Part shown: piece after piece, positions 37,962 to 49,974 of the stretch
How positions within the stretch are numbered: position 1 is the stretch's first letter
Layout of the letters: the number at the start of each line of letters is the position of its first letter
Translations under genes and position numbers: made by a program
Source: Siniperca chuatsi
Taxonomy: Eukaryota > Chordata > Actinopteri > Centrarchiformes > Sinipercidae
Reading direction: 5' to 3'
Assembly (NCBI RefSeq): GCF_020085105.1
Contig: NC_058046.1
Location: forward strand, 13,295,175-13,359,174
Length of the DNA: 64,000 nucleotides
The notes under the pieces: model-generated
The model's database searches: none
Seen by the model: only the letters and a program-made list of their open reading frames with translations
What the model was told of the DNA's origin: nothing

Positions 37962-40900
37962 TCAGTGTTCCTCTTGGAACCTCCAGATGGCGATATCTCC
38001 ATCATCGCTGCAGGAGGCCAGGAGTCCCACCTCCTTTGGGTTCCAGGCGACACAGTTGACATCCTGGCTGTGCGCTTTGGCCACCTGTGCGGCCAGCGAG
38101 AACACGGGCTGGTCTGGATCGGCTGTCTCATCCTCCTTAAACACTCGCACTGCATCGTCACCGCAGGCGGTTGCCATGGCACCAGTCAGCCGACACCTGA
38201 ACAGAGATAAACGTTAACGTTCTCAGTTTGATCTAACAAGATGACACATTCAGGTGCACGCAGACCTGTATAGATCAGAATGCATTTGACACGTCAAATG
38301 GCATCATCATATTGAGCTGGTGATCAAGTAACCTGAATGGATGTTTCATGTAATTCTTTCTTGTACACAGCACAGTCGCTTAGCCCATCAGTTATGAGGG
38401 GTAAAAATCATAATTTAAAGTTATGCAAGACGGCCGACATGTTTTTACCTATGTGTCAGTTTACCCTGTGCAACAATACTGAGGAAGGCTGTGTATGTAT
38501 ACCCTCAAATGCCACATTTTTCTTGAGTTTAACCAGATTCCACCTATAACATGTAAAAATAAACATATAGCATTCCATGATTTGGCAGAGATGTTACATC
38601 ACAGCAATGAGATAACCTTAATGGACGAGCAGACTGATCCACAGATCTTAACAAACTGAGGGTACAAACAGGGCTGAGAGTGCATTGTATTTATACAGTA
38701 TATGAAAATGAGATGGGTCTCACCAGGCGACATCATACACTGTCCGTCCATGGTATCCAGACAGAGTGCAAACACATTTCCATGACAAGTCTCCTGTTTA
38801 ACAAGCAGAGCAAGGGGGGAGGATAAAATAGTCCACCAGCATCTGTCCTTCTTATCCACACTATTGTAATTTTCATATACTTCATACTACATTAAATTTT
38901 GTTATAAACTTGGTAAGATTGGACGGTGTAGTCCCTCATTCGACCAGGAGTGTTCTATCATAGAAAAGGTTTCAGTCGTAGTCATCTGGACACTGTTTTC
39001 AGAATCAAGAGGAGCCGAAACGTCTTGATTCTGAAAACAGTGTGCAGGTGACTACGACTGAAACCTTTTCTACCTGGTAAGATTGAATTACCAACAAATT
39101 AACAGCAAATGACTTTAGTCATCAAAAATAACAGCTCTGTTGCACTAATGTAGACATTTCCCAATTCATCTGTTCAGGTGGAAGCTGACAACCAACTGGC
39201 ACAACTTGAGACCTTGAGACAAAAAGGTGCCATGTTGTATAAATCTATTGAAGTAAGTGACTGATATGAAATGATGTCTCCAGTGGTATGCAGCGTCTCT
39301 ACTTGTTAGTCTAAAAGAGCCTTGGATTAGAAATAAGAGGACTTGATTTATGGCAAGACTAATGCCATCTACCACTAACAACTCACCCTGTCCACTTTCA
39401 TTTGGATACTCCTTCCAAATCTTCACGGTGCGGTCGTCGCTGCAGGAGGCCAGCCTCTGTCCAGTTCCATCAAAAGACAAACCCCAGACTGTGGATGTGT
39501 GTCCTTGCAAGGTGGCCCGGCACTCCCAGTCATCATCCTCTTCCTTGTAAATACAAATGTTGTTGTCGTAGCTGGCTGAAGCCAGGAGCTGTGTAAACAT
39601 GTGGTAAATACATAGTAAGATAAAGGGGCAAAAAATTGAGAATTCATTCAGGTGCATAGAGCAGAGTGTGACCTACCTCCTGGGTCGGGTGCCACACAAC
39701 ATGCTTTACATCTTGTGTGTGAGAGTTTACGACGGTAACACACTCATACTCGTCTTCTTCATCCACTGTGAAATACAAAGGGAAAGAGATCATTTCCACA
39801 GACATACGGAGAGGCACAGACCAGCAGGTTTGCTGATTTCCTGCTATGAATTGGATTCACGCCAAGCTTCTGAGGTGGTGACACACTGTAGTTTAACACA
39901 AACCTTCCCAGACCCAGACACTCTTGTCTCGGCTACATGTTGCCAGCAGATTCCCTGAAGGTGCCCACGCCACACATTTGACCTCGTTTTCATGTCCTTC
40001 CAACACAGTCAAACTCTGGAAGACAAGGTGAAACTCTGGGTAAAATCTACAGAAAGGTACAGCATACTTAAAGTGAAGATTAAACATCTCATCTAACCTC
40101 AAAATCATCGTTCTTCTTTTTCCAGATGCATGTGGTTGCATCAAAGCTGGCAGAGGCCAGATAATTCCCACAGGGAGACCACGCCACTTTCCTCACAGTG
40201 CGCTGGTGTCCATCCTGAAGCACACTCTTACATATCCAAGAGTCACCTAAAAGAAGAGACGGTTGTCAGCCATTCCTGTTGGCTAATTTCTCTTAATAAA
40301 TATTCAGGGCAATTTTAACAATCAATGAGCAAGACTGCTTTATGGCAATATGGCTTTGCAGGATGTGTGCTTCAATGTAATGTAATGTTGTCAGGAATTT
40401 AATTAACTGGATTAGCAAAAACATCTGGTTATTTTATCTAAGAAATGGTTTCTCTGTTGAATTTCCAGAAAATGCACTATATCATGATATAAATAATTAC
40501 ACACCTAACCTGTACCAATGACAAGTAATTTATCATTTTAACTTACAGACCCAAAAATTAAGTTGAGCGTTGATTATAATCACCCTAAATAACTAATCGA
40601 TGTCTTCAAAGAACCAGATCCCACTCAAATTATTCTTGTTTTGTTTTACTCATAATCACATTTTAACTAACTAGCATTACTTTGATTTAGTAAAAACGAA
40701 TGACAGGAACATAAAACATCATCTTCATTGGACTTCTTTGATCGGTCACAAGAGAGGGGACGCAGGGTGTGATAGCAAACTAGTAAGAAGTCTTTATAAC
40801 TGGCTTCTGTAAGGGCCCAAGAAGACAGTACATCCTGTCAATATCAGTTCTGCTCGTTTTTAAGGACTGTTCTACTGTTATATTATGTTATAAGACCTTT

Positions 40901-41093
40901 ATTCTTCTATGAAATCAGTGAACTGCCATTCAGTTCATTTTGTTGACAGCTCACCTTCTCGTCCCCATATCCGGATGGCCTTGTCGCCCCCGCATGAGGC
41001 CAGCAGCGTCCCAGTCGGGCTCCAGCTGACGAACCAGCACCGGGAGTCCGGGTGTGCGCTCAGTCTCTGAACCAGGGACAAAGCCTCCTTCAT
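37962..41093 (-). CDS. ciao1: Cytosolic iron-sulfur assembly component 1 (WD40 protein)
   Basis: Exons in transcript order are 41093-40955, 40246-40098, 40015-39904, 39765-39677, 39588-39387, 38793-38724 and 38196-37962. They total 996 nt, 331 residues (human 339), with all phases compatible. It is a seven-bladed WD40 propeller and part of the CIA targeting complex, with MMS19 and CIAO2B, that delivers Fe-S clusters to cytosolic and nuclear proteins. Blades are visible as [105 protein letters not shown] and [21 protein letters not shown]. The start [20 protein letters not shown] fits the family. It is convergent with snrnp200. Confidence 0.96.
38962..39071. repeat. Near-perfect 49-bp inverted repeat (hairpin) in ciao1 intron 5
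   Basis: The left arm 38,962-39,010 and right arm 39,023-39,071 are reverse complements with 2 mismatches in 49. A 12-nt loop (GGAGCCGAAACG) separates them. ACCAGG and CCTGGT extend the symmetry outside. It looks like a foldback interspersed repeat. It lies in intron 38,794-39,386 and would form a long stem in the pre-mRNA. Confidence 0.93.
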
Positions 41094-41400
41094 ATTTGAG
41101 ATGTCTCGGAGCCGCTGTCACTCCTGTCTCCTGTCCGTTAACGTTACCGCTGACGGTTAACTGACGCGAGATATATCCGTTAGCAAACGCCACGACGCCC
41201 TGTAACAACACGCGCAAACAATCAGGGCTACGGTCCTAAACAACAGTAAGTTAACTTATCAACTTGAAGAAGAAGTGAGAAAATGGAATGTATTTGCACC
41301 AAAGAACAAAGTACAAAAGTTCACAAAAACAACGGAAATGCGGCCATCTTTGCTAATCTCACGCAATGCATTGTGGGATTTCTTTTTTCCCCTTTCCTTT
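41094..41400 (-). promoter_or_regulatory. ciao1: ciao1 5' UTR and promoter with YY1, ETS-like and THAP11/ZNF143-type motifs
   Basis: Upstream of the ciao1 start codon, GCGGCCATCTTTG (41,340-41,352) is the reverse complement of a YY1 site with ATGGC core. CGGAA (41,333-41,337) is ETS-like. GCATTGTGGGATT (41,368-41,380) matches the first half of the Ronin/THAP11-ZNF143 promoter motif. No TATA box is seen. Motif assignments are by eye. Confidence 0.55.
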
Positions 41401-41870
41401 TTTTCTTGTTATTTAAATATATCATATATATAACATACACGTTACATACACCATATGGACAACTGTAGTTTTCAGCGTTAAAAATGTATCAATCAATTAT
41501 TGTCGATTAGGAGAGTCGCGACAAAACATATAAGTCCTGTGTCAAAGGCCATTTTTATTTTATTTATTAATTAATTCATTTATTATCTTTTGGACGTATT
41601 TTGTTTCAGTCTGCGATATATATCTTAGTAGCTTGTATTTAGCCTACACATCTTTAAATAAAGTGCATTGACTTAATTTGTTTACTCCCCTGTACAACTA
41701 GATAGTATCATACCTTCCACCTTTAACTATGTGACATACATAAATATATGTAATATAATATAAGAAATTAAAAATATAGCTTTTGTATAATGCCATCACA
41801 TAATCGCAATAAAACTCTAGCGTTCATAATGTAACTACTGCTGTTCAGCTGTCTTTTGAGATGTCACCAG
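41400..41870. other. AT-rich intergenic between ciao1 and tmem127
   Basis: Short AT-rich spacer of about 0.5 kb between the divergent genes. I see nothing coding in it. Confidence 0.5.
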
Positions 41871-41879
41871 TAGGTGGGA

Positions 41880-42472
41880 GCAGTGATCGCCTCTAGCGTT
41901 TGGACTGCAGCCTATTGAAGCCACGAAGAAGAATGATGTGAACAAGGAAGTTGATCATTTACAGGAAGCCTGCGTAAGCTGCCTTTTGTTTTGTTTTGTC
42001 TTTGTTTTTCTGTACCAAACTGATAGTCTTTTCATCAGGGTAGGTAGCTAGATAAGGTAATAGGTTATAGTTTATCTAATTTGTTTCTGTTTTCTAGTTA
42101 ATTTTTTATGACAGTTGGTGACATTTGGCGTAAGCTGTGAGCTAGCTTTACACGCTAACAACAGAGCTAATAGGCCTGAAGGCCTATTATAGCTCTGTCT
42201 ATTGTCTGCCCGTCAGTCATATACTTATCCTGTTTATATCAAGCAGCTAATTTTAAGGCGTCGTTTGGGAACAATTGTTACCACATTGAATAAAGCGCCA
42301 GGACCGCTGTCATCCGTTCATCACCCAGGTAACGTTTGCTGTACGTTACCGGCTAACAGTTCTTACTTTGGTCAGTTGGCTGACCTTACGAACGGATCGT
42401 TTAGCGCAGTCACATATACTGACAATAAAGGGAAACCAACACTACAACAGACGAAAAGGAAATTGGATGACT
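41880..42472 (+). promoter_or_regulatory. tmem127: tmem127 5' region, possible noncoding first exon
   Basis: The human gene has a noncoding first exon. Here a good donor GC|GTAAGC follows position 41,973, so a noncoding exon of roughly 41,880-41,973 is plausible. The acceptor upstream of the start codon is not resolved: several AGs precede 42,473, and the leader may be unspliced. Confidence 0.4.
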
Positions 42473-43386
<914 letters not shown>

Positions 43387-44560
43387 TGCCGCCAGACTGG
43401 CTTTGTTAACACATGCTTCTCTCTCAGCACGGCTATTGGCTTGATGAGCAAACCCCACTCTTTATCAAATGGATATCTTCGCAAATACTCTCCATAATGA
43501 ACACAGCGTGCACAGTTAGTGCACAAACTCCTTTACTGACAGTGCTTGGGTGCATGAAAGCTTTCTTTAGTGGTGGCAGAAATTTAGGAGATGATTCTTA
43601 CTTTCACCACTGAAGTTGTTAGTGATTTGCATGTAAATGGCTTTTAGGATTTGGTTCTTACATGTGAAGCAAACTAAACTGCAAGGAGTGCTCAACAGGG
43701 CTCATCACAAGAAATTGATGAAACAGCCACAGCCTGATCAATGCCAGTTATTGAAGCTGGGCTGTCGGCAGATTGTCACTGGCTGTATTGCTCTTGGTTG
43801 GACGTGGATAGAGCTTTGTTAAGCATCATTTTGATGTAATTTTTGATAAGCTTGCCATGGGTATGATTTTATTTTACCGATACATCAAACATCAAGACAA
43901 CAAGACATACACTGAGAAGTTTGTTTTAAACATTTCTTTTATATATAATATCAAATGGACCTTATTTATTATTTAGCTGTCTGTGCTGGGTCTTACTTTC
44001 TTTCCTTTGCTTTGTAGACATCTGTCACTGGTTTAGTCTTATTTAATCACATCTGTACTTGAAATCACACAAGAAAAAATGTGAGACCGGTCTTTGTGGT
44101 GTTTTTAAAAAGGATCATGGCATGTGTTACGTGTCGAGAGCAGCCACGGAAAAATTGAGAAACATGTCTGTTTCATGATAAGTGACATTTAGTAACAGGA
44201 ACCTCACAGCCTAACGTCGTGTCATGTTTCTTGTATTTGATTTTTTTTTTTTTTAAAGAAACCTTATTTGTACTTTGTGATTACCAAACGTGACAGTTGT
44301 GTTTTCTATGCATGAGTTCTTTCGTGTGCAAATTTTAAACCTTCAGGCAGAATTTTATGAGAACATCCCACATAAGGTTCCACCTGAAGCTTAAAATTGT
44401 GATTGATGTGGTGATTCTAGTTGGTTGTGTATTGTTATGTTTACTCCATTTCTGCTTTTTGTTCCTCAAATTGTCGCTATACTTTCATCACCAGTATGTA
44501 AATAATGATTGTTTATACATAAAAAGTGGTCATAATAAAATAAATGCCGTATTTTGCCTC
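43387..44560 (+). other. tmem127: tmem127 3' UTR
   Basis: About 1.2 kb after the stop without a gene-like frame. It includes a T-run near 44,240 and ends near overlapping AATAAA hexamers. Confidence 0.6.
44534..44544 (+). terminator. tmem127: Overlapping AATAAA signals of tmem127
   Basis: Two overlapping AATAAA hexamers at 44,534-44,539 and 44,539-44,544, followed by TTTTGCCTCACGTTTGTC. Confidence 0.65.
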
Positions 44561-44564
44561 ACGT

Positions 44565-45190
44565 TTGTCATCTGTAACTTGACGTTGAATCTCGAGTTCT
44601 TTACTGATTACAACTGTCTTCTGCCAAATGCAGCCTATAGGTAGCAGCTGTAGTTTTGATTTAAAAGTATATTGACTTTGACATTTCAGTGTGACCGGGG
44701 TATTTTTGGGTTTACTGTCTAGACGTATACGCAACATGGCATTACAGTGAGTAAGAGCCTTACAACCTAATAGACTTTAAAGGGCATACAGTATGCCTTG
44801 CACTGTATTAAGGTATCACATCCACTGCTAAAATACAGTAAGAAGCATTTTTGAAAACTGCACCCGGATGCATGAGTGTATAAAAATTGTCATTATCAGT
44901 CAACTGCTCTAACTTATAAAACTATATTATGAAAGATATTTTGCATTGTTTCTGCAGGTTTCTCCATCTAGATGAAATGCTAAGAGTTAAATTCTAAATG
45001 GGTTAAGATATTTCATGGGTTAAAGCACTACATGTTTAGATTACTCTCCAAAGCTGAAGTGTCACTCGGTGGCCAAATGACTTAAGTTAATCAGATGAAT
45101 AAACAAGGTATTAATAGGGAAGTGTGTTTAGGAGGGGAATAGGTCATTCAGGGCAAAGAAGCAATGGCTCTTCTCAGAAAATAGAGCTTA
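44565..45190. other. Intergenic between tmem127 and gatd3
   Basis: About 0.6 kb; no gene, repeat or strong motif recognised. Confidence 0.5.
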
Positions 45191-45195
45191 CGTGG

Positions 45196-45335
45196 TAACG
45201 TCACTTGGACGCACAAGTATATATACAGATAGCCACAGCAAGATCAATACTAGGACTATCAAAAGTCTTTACAGGCTCAGTGGCAAACTATTAAGTCACA
45301 TTTCTCTCCTCAAACAGTGCAATTGAAGCTAAATC
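45196..45335 (+). promoter_or_regulatory. gatd3: gatd3 core promoter and 5' UTR
   Basis: AGTATATATACA at 45,217-45,226 is a TATA-type box. TAACGTCA at 45,196-45,203 is CRE-like, just upstream. The start codon is about 110 nt downstream, so transcription likely begins near 45,250. Confidence 0.5.
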
Positions 45336-48300
45336 ATGCTGGCAACCAGGACTTTGCTGTCAAAACAAACACTGGCTGTTCTTTCTCGCCAGCCTGCCTG
45401 CTTTGTTCACCACGGTGACTATGGCAACTGGGGGAACACCAATATTGCAGTGGTAAGTGAAACATCAATATGGCACCAGTGGAAAAAAGTAGACAAATTA
45501 TTAGTGTGGGCATTATTGTGATTTGTGAATCACAATATATTCCAGGTTTTCTCAGGATGTGGCTGGTGGGATGGGACTGATGTCCATGAGGGAGTATAGT
45601 GAGTATCACTCCTGCTGAGCTCAGGACAGGCATTTCACACCATTGCACGTAACATATCACCATGCAGAGATAGTAATTGACAACTCTGTCTTCAGCACCA
45701 TGTACCACCTGAGCCGTAACGGTGCTCGCTTCCAGATGTTTGCTCCAAATCAGCAGCAAATGCATGTGATGGACCACATGAGAAAGCAGCCTGCCACAGG
45801 CGAGAATCGGTAGGCTTGTTAGGAAACACTGATACACTTCAGATGGACCAGGGTCAGAGACGGGTCCAGTGACTTATTTAACTTTGTGTCTTTATATACC
45901 TGACTTGACTAATTCCATAATGTAGTATTTATGATTATTTCTGGCCGTTACGTAGGAACATGATGACGGAGTCGGCTCGCTTCAGTCATGGTCAAGGAAT
46001 GATGCAAATGCAAGACCTGTCCAAGCTGGATGTCAACAGCTTTGATGCTGTCATCTTTCCTGGAGGCCATGGTGTCACCAAGAATCTGTGAGGAATAATG
46101 AAACATGAGACTGTCACTTTGAGACTGTGTAGTGCAAAATAAGACACAATACAAGCATGCATGATAAGGATGGAGCACTAATACTAGTAAATAACTCTCA
46201 ACTCTTTAGATCCTCTTTTGTGAAGGATGGCAAAGACTGCAAGCTGCATAGTGATGTGGAAAGGGTGCTTAAAGATTTCCACCGTTCACGTAAGCCAATT
46301 GGGTATGTATCATTTGGTCACTATTCAGTCTAGCAGTAGTGAAGGAGCAATACTGTATAACTCTAATAACTTATTTACAATCAATAGGTTAAGCAGTGTG
46401 TGACATTGTGGCTTTGTTATTCGTTTTTTTTCACTGTACAATCACTTAAAATTCACATTTTGAATCCAAACATGAGGCAAAACTGCAGACTGTCACAGAT
46501 TCGTACCATACTTAAAATCAGATTACATTAGATTACATTAGACCTGACAAATACACAAGATTTAAACGATCCCTGTAATGGAATTGGGACATTGGGGCAG
46601 CTGTGGAAAGGAAAAGCTGTTTATAGATATAGAAAAATAAAGAGAAATAAATTAGAACATCTTTATTGTCAAATTTTGCATAAAAATGTTGCAGACCAAG
46701 TATGGATAAAATAGATCCTGTTACTGAGTAGTTGCTATTATTATTAGCATTATATACAAAATGAAATATTCACAAAAATGTACAAAAAAGGCACATTTTA
46801 GCAAGTAAACAAGTAAAGATAGGAAAGAAATAAAGTTAAAGGAAAAAAACACTTTACAGTCTACATCAGAAAAGTTTGTAAAAATGTGCTTTACAAACTT
46901 AAAAATAACTTTCTCGTGCAAGTTGATGCACCATTTAAGAGGCTATCTGGTGAAAGTCTCCACTTTGGCTCACTGATCACTGCAGACATATTTAGAAGAG
47001 CAGGTGCGGCAACAACAGTCTTTACTCTCTAAAGAGGAAAGCTTACATTGGGCAACATGAGTCAGACCAGACAAATCCTGGGTTAAAGCATGCAGAACTG
47101 AATGAAGGCTCAGGCAGAATGCAGAATGAATACAGTGGTAGAGTGTGACTGATCCTTTGGCACAGTGGACTGATGGGGTGATGAAGGGCAGCTGTGCAGA
47201 CAGGTGACAGGGTCAGGTGAGGGGACACCTTGTGGCTAGGTGCAGAATGGCCGGTCTGAGACGTCAGGAGATGCAGGATTACAGGAATTAAAGAGTGGGG
47301 TTGGAGGCAGTGGAGGAGGGAGATGAGGATGAAGCAGCTGTCACCATGACAACACGGGGTTAAAAGGTATGTTGATGTCTGATCTGGAGCCAGCCTTCAT
47401 TTAAAGTATAACCAGTGTAATCCTTTCCTATTGCCGTTAATGCCTATAAAAAGTTTGAGCCATTAAAGATAATTTAATCAAAAATTAAAATACAAGGATA
47501 GAATTACTGAGAACAATGGCTATTATTTTACCTACAAGTGATAACAAAGGCCATAAAGAGATGTGCAAAGTGAGCATTGTTGTGTAGTGTAGGAGTCAGT
47601 ATCACTGTGATTCACATGTTACTGTTGCGGACAGGGACCTCCCTGCTTTCACATACACCCCCCATTGTTCTGTTTTGTCAGAGCTGTAATTGGTGACTGA
47701 TCTGTTGACAGAACAAGCGGTGTATAAATTCAGAATCAGACCATCTTTCTCAAAGCAATAATTTAGCCCCTGGTGGCAAACTTGAACTCCTCTCTGCAGC
47801 TTCTCCACAGTACAAACCCTCCAGCTGCTGCTCCTCACCTCATGCGTTTCCTCAGATTTCATCAGCGTTTCTGTTTGATTTATGAGTATTAAAGCCAAAA
47901 TGTAAATCAATTGGATGCACCCTTACCCAGGATTGTAGCACAAAATTCTGGACCCTGTACATAGGCATTCTCTATGAGCCCCTCCCCACATCTCTGGTTA
48001 TTCATTCTAGTATCTAGTATCATATCTAGTATAAAGTGGTTAAAGTTAATGAAGTTCCTGTTAGCATCACCTCTAGGCCCATGTTGTCTCCTTTGTCAAT
48101 GAATCAGTAGTCATCTCAAGCAGGTGCTGCAATTAGTGGGATCCTAGTGACTTAAACTACACTGGAAATTACGTTTACGACTGTAGGATTCAACTGAAAC
48201 ATGTCCTGTACAGGTGTGTGTTACCTGATCCAAGCTTCAGAGTATCAGAGTATATTTTTGTTCAAATATGGGGATGCTATCAGTCCAAAACTGTTTCATA

Positions 48301-48990
48301 TTCTCCCATGGTTCATTTATGTTCAAATAGTGATAATAAACAGCTGACAATCTGTAATCTTGCCTCATGCTCATCTTCTGGTCAGTAATAGTAGTTTTAT
48401 AAGTACACAAGACTGAGCTTCACACTGCTGTCCCAGTGCTTTATGCTGGGAGAGCCTTTTGTTTTCAGGCTTTGAGTCTCTCTTGTTTGATACTGTTAAG
48501 GCAATTATTCTCACACCCTGATCAGTTTTGTCTCTTAATCTTGACTTAATAAAAACCTCAACTGACTGTCTGCTCCTGTTTCAGACTGGCCAGCATGGCT
48601 CCTGTGCTGGCCTGCCGTGTGCTGCCCAACATCGAGGTGACCATGGGCTATGAGAGGGACGACAGCACTCGCTGGGGGAACTGGCCTCACACAAACATGG
48701 TGCAGGCTGTGAAGAGCATGGGCGCTCGTCACAATGGCCGTGAGCCATATATATCCTTTCAGAGGTCTCTTTTTACTATCACTCTCAGTCATTAACTAAT
48801 CTACACAGCTTTATATACATTTTGTTATTGTTTTGGCCTTAACCCTTTCTTTTACGAAGCCTATGTGGATGAGAAGAACAAAGTGGTCAGCACCCCTTCC
48901 TTCATGTGGGAAACAGAGTATCACTATCATTATATATTTGATGGCATTGGAAATATGGTAAAACATGTCATGCGTATGTCAACCAAGTGA
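45336..48990 (+). CDS. gatd3: Glutamine amidotransferase-like class 1 domain protein 3 (ES1 protein), mitochondrial
   Basis: Exons 45336-45452, 45546-45598, 45696-45809, 45956-46087, 46210-46302, 48585-48750 and 48856-48990 total 810 nt, 269 residues (human 268). The N terminus ([19 protein letters not shown]) is basic and hydroxylated with no acids, fitting a mitochondrial presequence. The DJ-1/PfpI-like fold follows: [56 protein letters not shown], and the C-terminal [13 protein letters not shown] and [12 protein letters not shown]. It is related to bacterial ElbB. ES1 was first noted in fish and is abundant in cone mitochondria; its exact reaction is unsettled. The last intron carries U12-type AT-AC sites (separate entry). 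The YHYHY stretch near the end looks longer than in relatives. Confidence 0.93.
46303..48584 (+). other. gatd3: gatd3 intron 5 (2.3 kb)
   Basis: By far the largest intron of the gene. It contains a possible LINE 3'-end remnant near 46,655-46,690 (CATCTTTATTGTCAAATTTT) and otherwise unclassified sequence. The GAGG-rich part near 47,160-47,330 has no coding signature I recognise. Confidence 0.45.
48751..48855 (+). other. gatd3: U12-type AT-AC intron, gatd3 intron 6
   Basis: A 105-nt intron. The 5' site is ATATCCTTTC, matching the U12 AT-AC consensus ATATCCTTY. A branch site CCTTAAC lies at 48,837-48,843, matching TTCCTTAAC, with its adenosine about 13 nt from the 3' end. The intron ends AC (CTTTTAC|GAAGCC). 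Removing it joins CCA TAT to GAA GCC TAT in phase 0, giving [15 protein letters not shown] as in ES1 relatives. A conventional GT-AG pair (48,740 to 48,859) also exists around it. Confidence 0.85.
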
Positions 48991-49970
48991 TGTGACATTT
49001 AAAGCCTGGAAAAGAAATAGAAGAAGTTGGTGTTGATGTATAACATACACCTCTGTATTGTGATGAATTCTTACCTGAAACAATATAAATGCTTTAGTTA
49101 AAGAGCAAATGGCTTGTCCTGTGTAACTGATGGTATTGGTTAATATGGGCAAACATGTGACATGTATAGTAGGTGAGCCAAATTATCTGTATGAGTCCAG
49201 ATAACATCGAAGCAGATCTGCACATCTGAGGGGCATATGGGTCACTATTTATTTACCTTGACCCATGTCTTGAACTGGATACATAATATCTTACTCATGA
49301 CAGGCAGGGAGGAATTAAGTGTCCTCACAGTGACACATCTGTGCAACAGTCAACCAAAACACAGTTGAAAGCCAACCTCTGCATTTGATCACACTGACCT
49401 TAGGGTCAGCAGTTTCATGACAATTGCTTCTGATCTTTTGTCACAGTTTTGCAGCCCTATTACAACTTTGAGACAGCTACACCACACCATATAATCTACA
49501 AACATAGGATGTACAAAACAGTAACAATGTTTCTTTGGTCTCATTTTGGCTAAACCAATGAGGATGTACACCCCATTATTATTCTCTTGTCACTGACTAA
49601 AACTCCATGAAAGATGTTAAATCTCTCCCCCAAATCCTTGAAATAAAAAGTAATAGTATGGACAATTACTGGCAATGTTTGTCACACCTGCTGAGGTAAG
49701 ATACCTGTGACTCACCTGTCTCCTGAGAGATAACTTAGTACTTACAAATACAGGAAGAGATTTAAGGATTGGGTGAAATAGAGCCATGCTAGAGGTATGG
49801 AGAGGTTGGCTTAACCAGATTTAAGTAGGCTTGACAGGTGATTACAGGTGTGGTTGAGGCGTGGCCCTCTAGGTTAACTAGGTGACTTAAGTAAAAGAGC
49901 AACTGTGTTCATTATCACATACTTTTCCTCAAAGCACTGACAAAAGTCAACATATTCTCTCAGTCTGGTA
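48991..49970. other. gatd3 3' UTR and spacer to igsf9
   Basis: No coding signal. A plus-strand AATAAA at 49,642-49,647 is a candidate gatd3 poly(A) signal; nearer non-canonical signals cannot be excluded. Confidence 0.4.
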
Positions 49971-49974
49971 CATT

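Noticed and set aside
42368-42472. Longer tmem127 start at an upstream in-frame ATG
   Set aside because: The extra 35 residues have no family counterpart, while MYAPPG matches the known N terminus.
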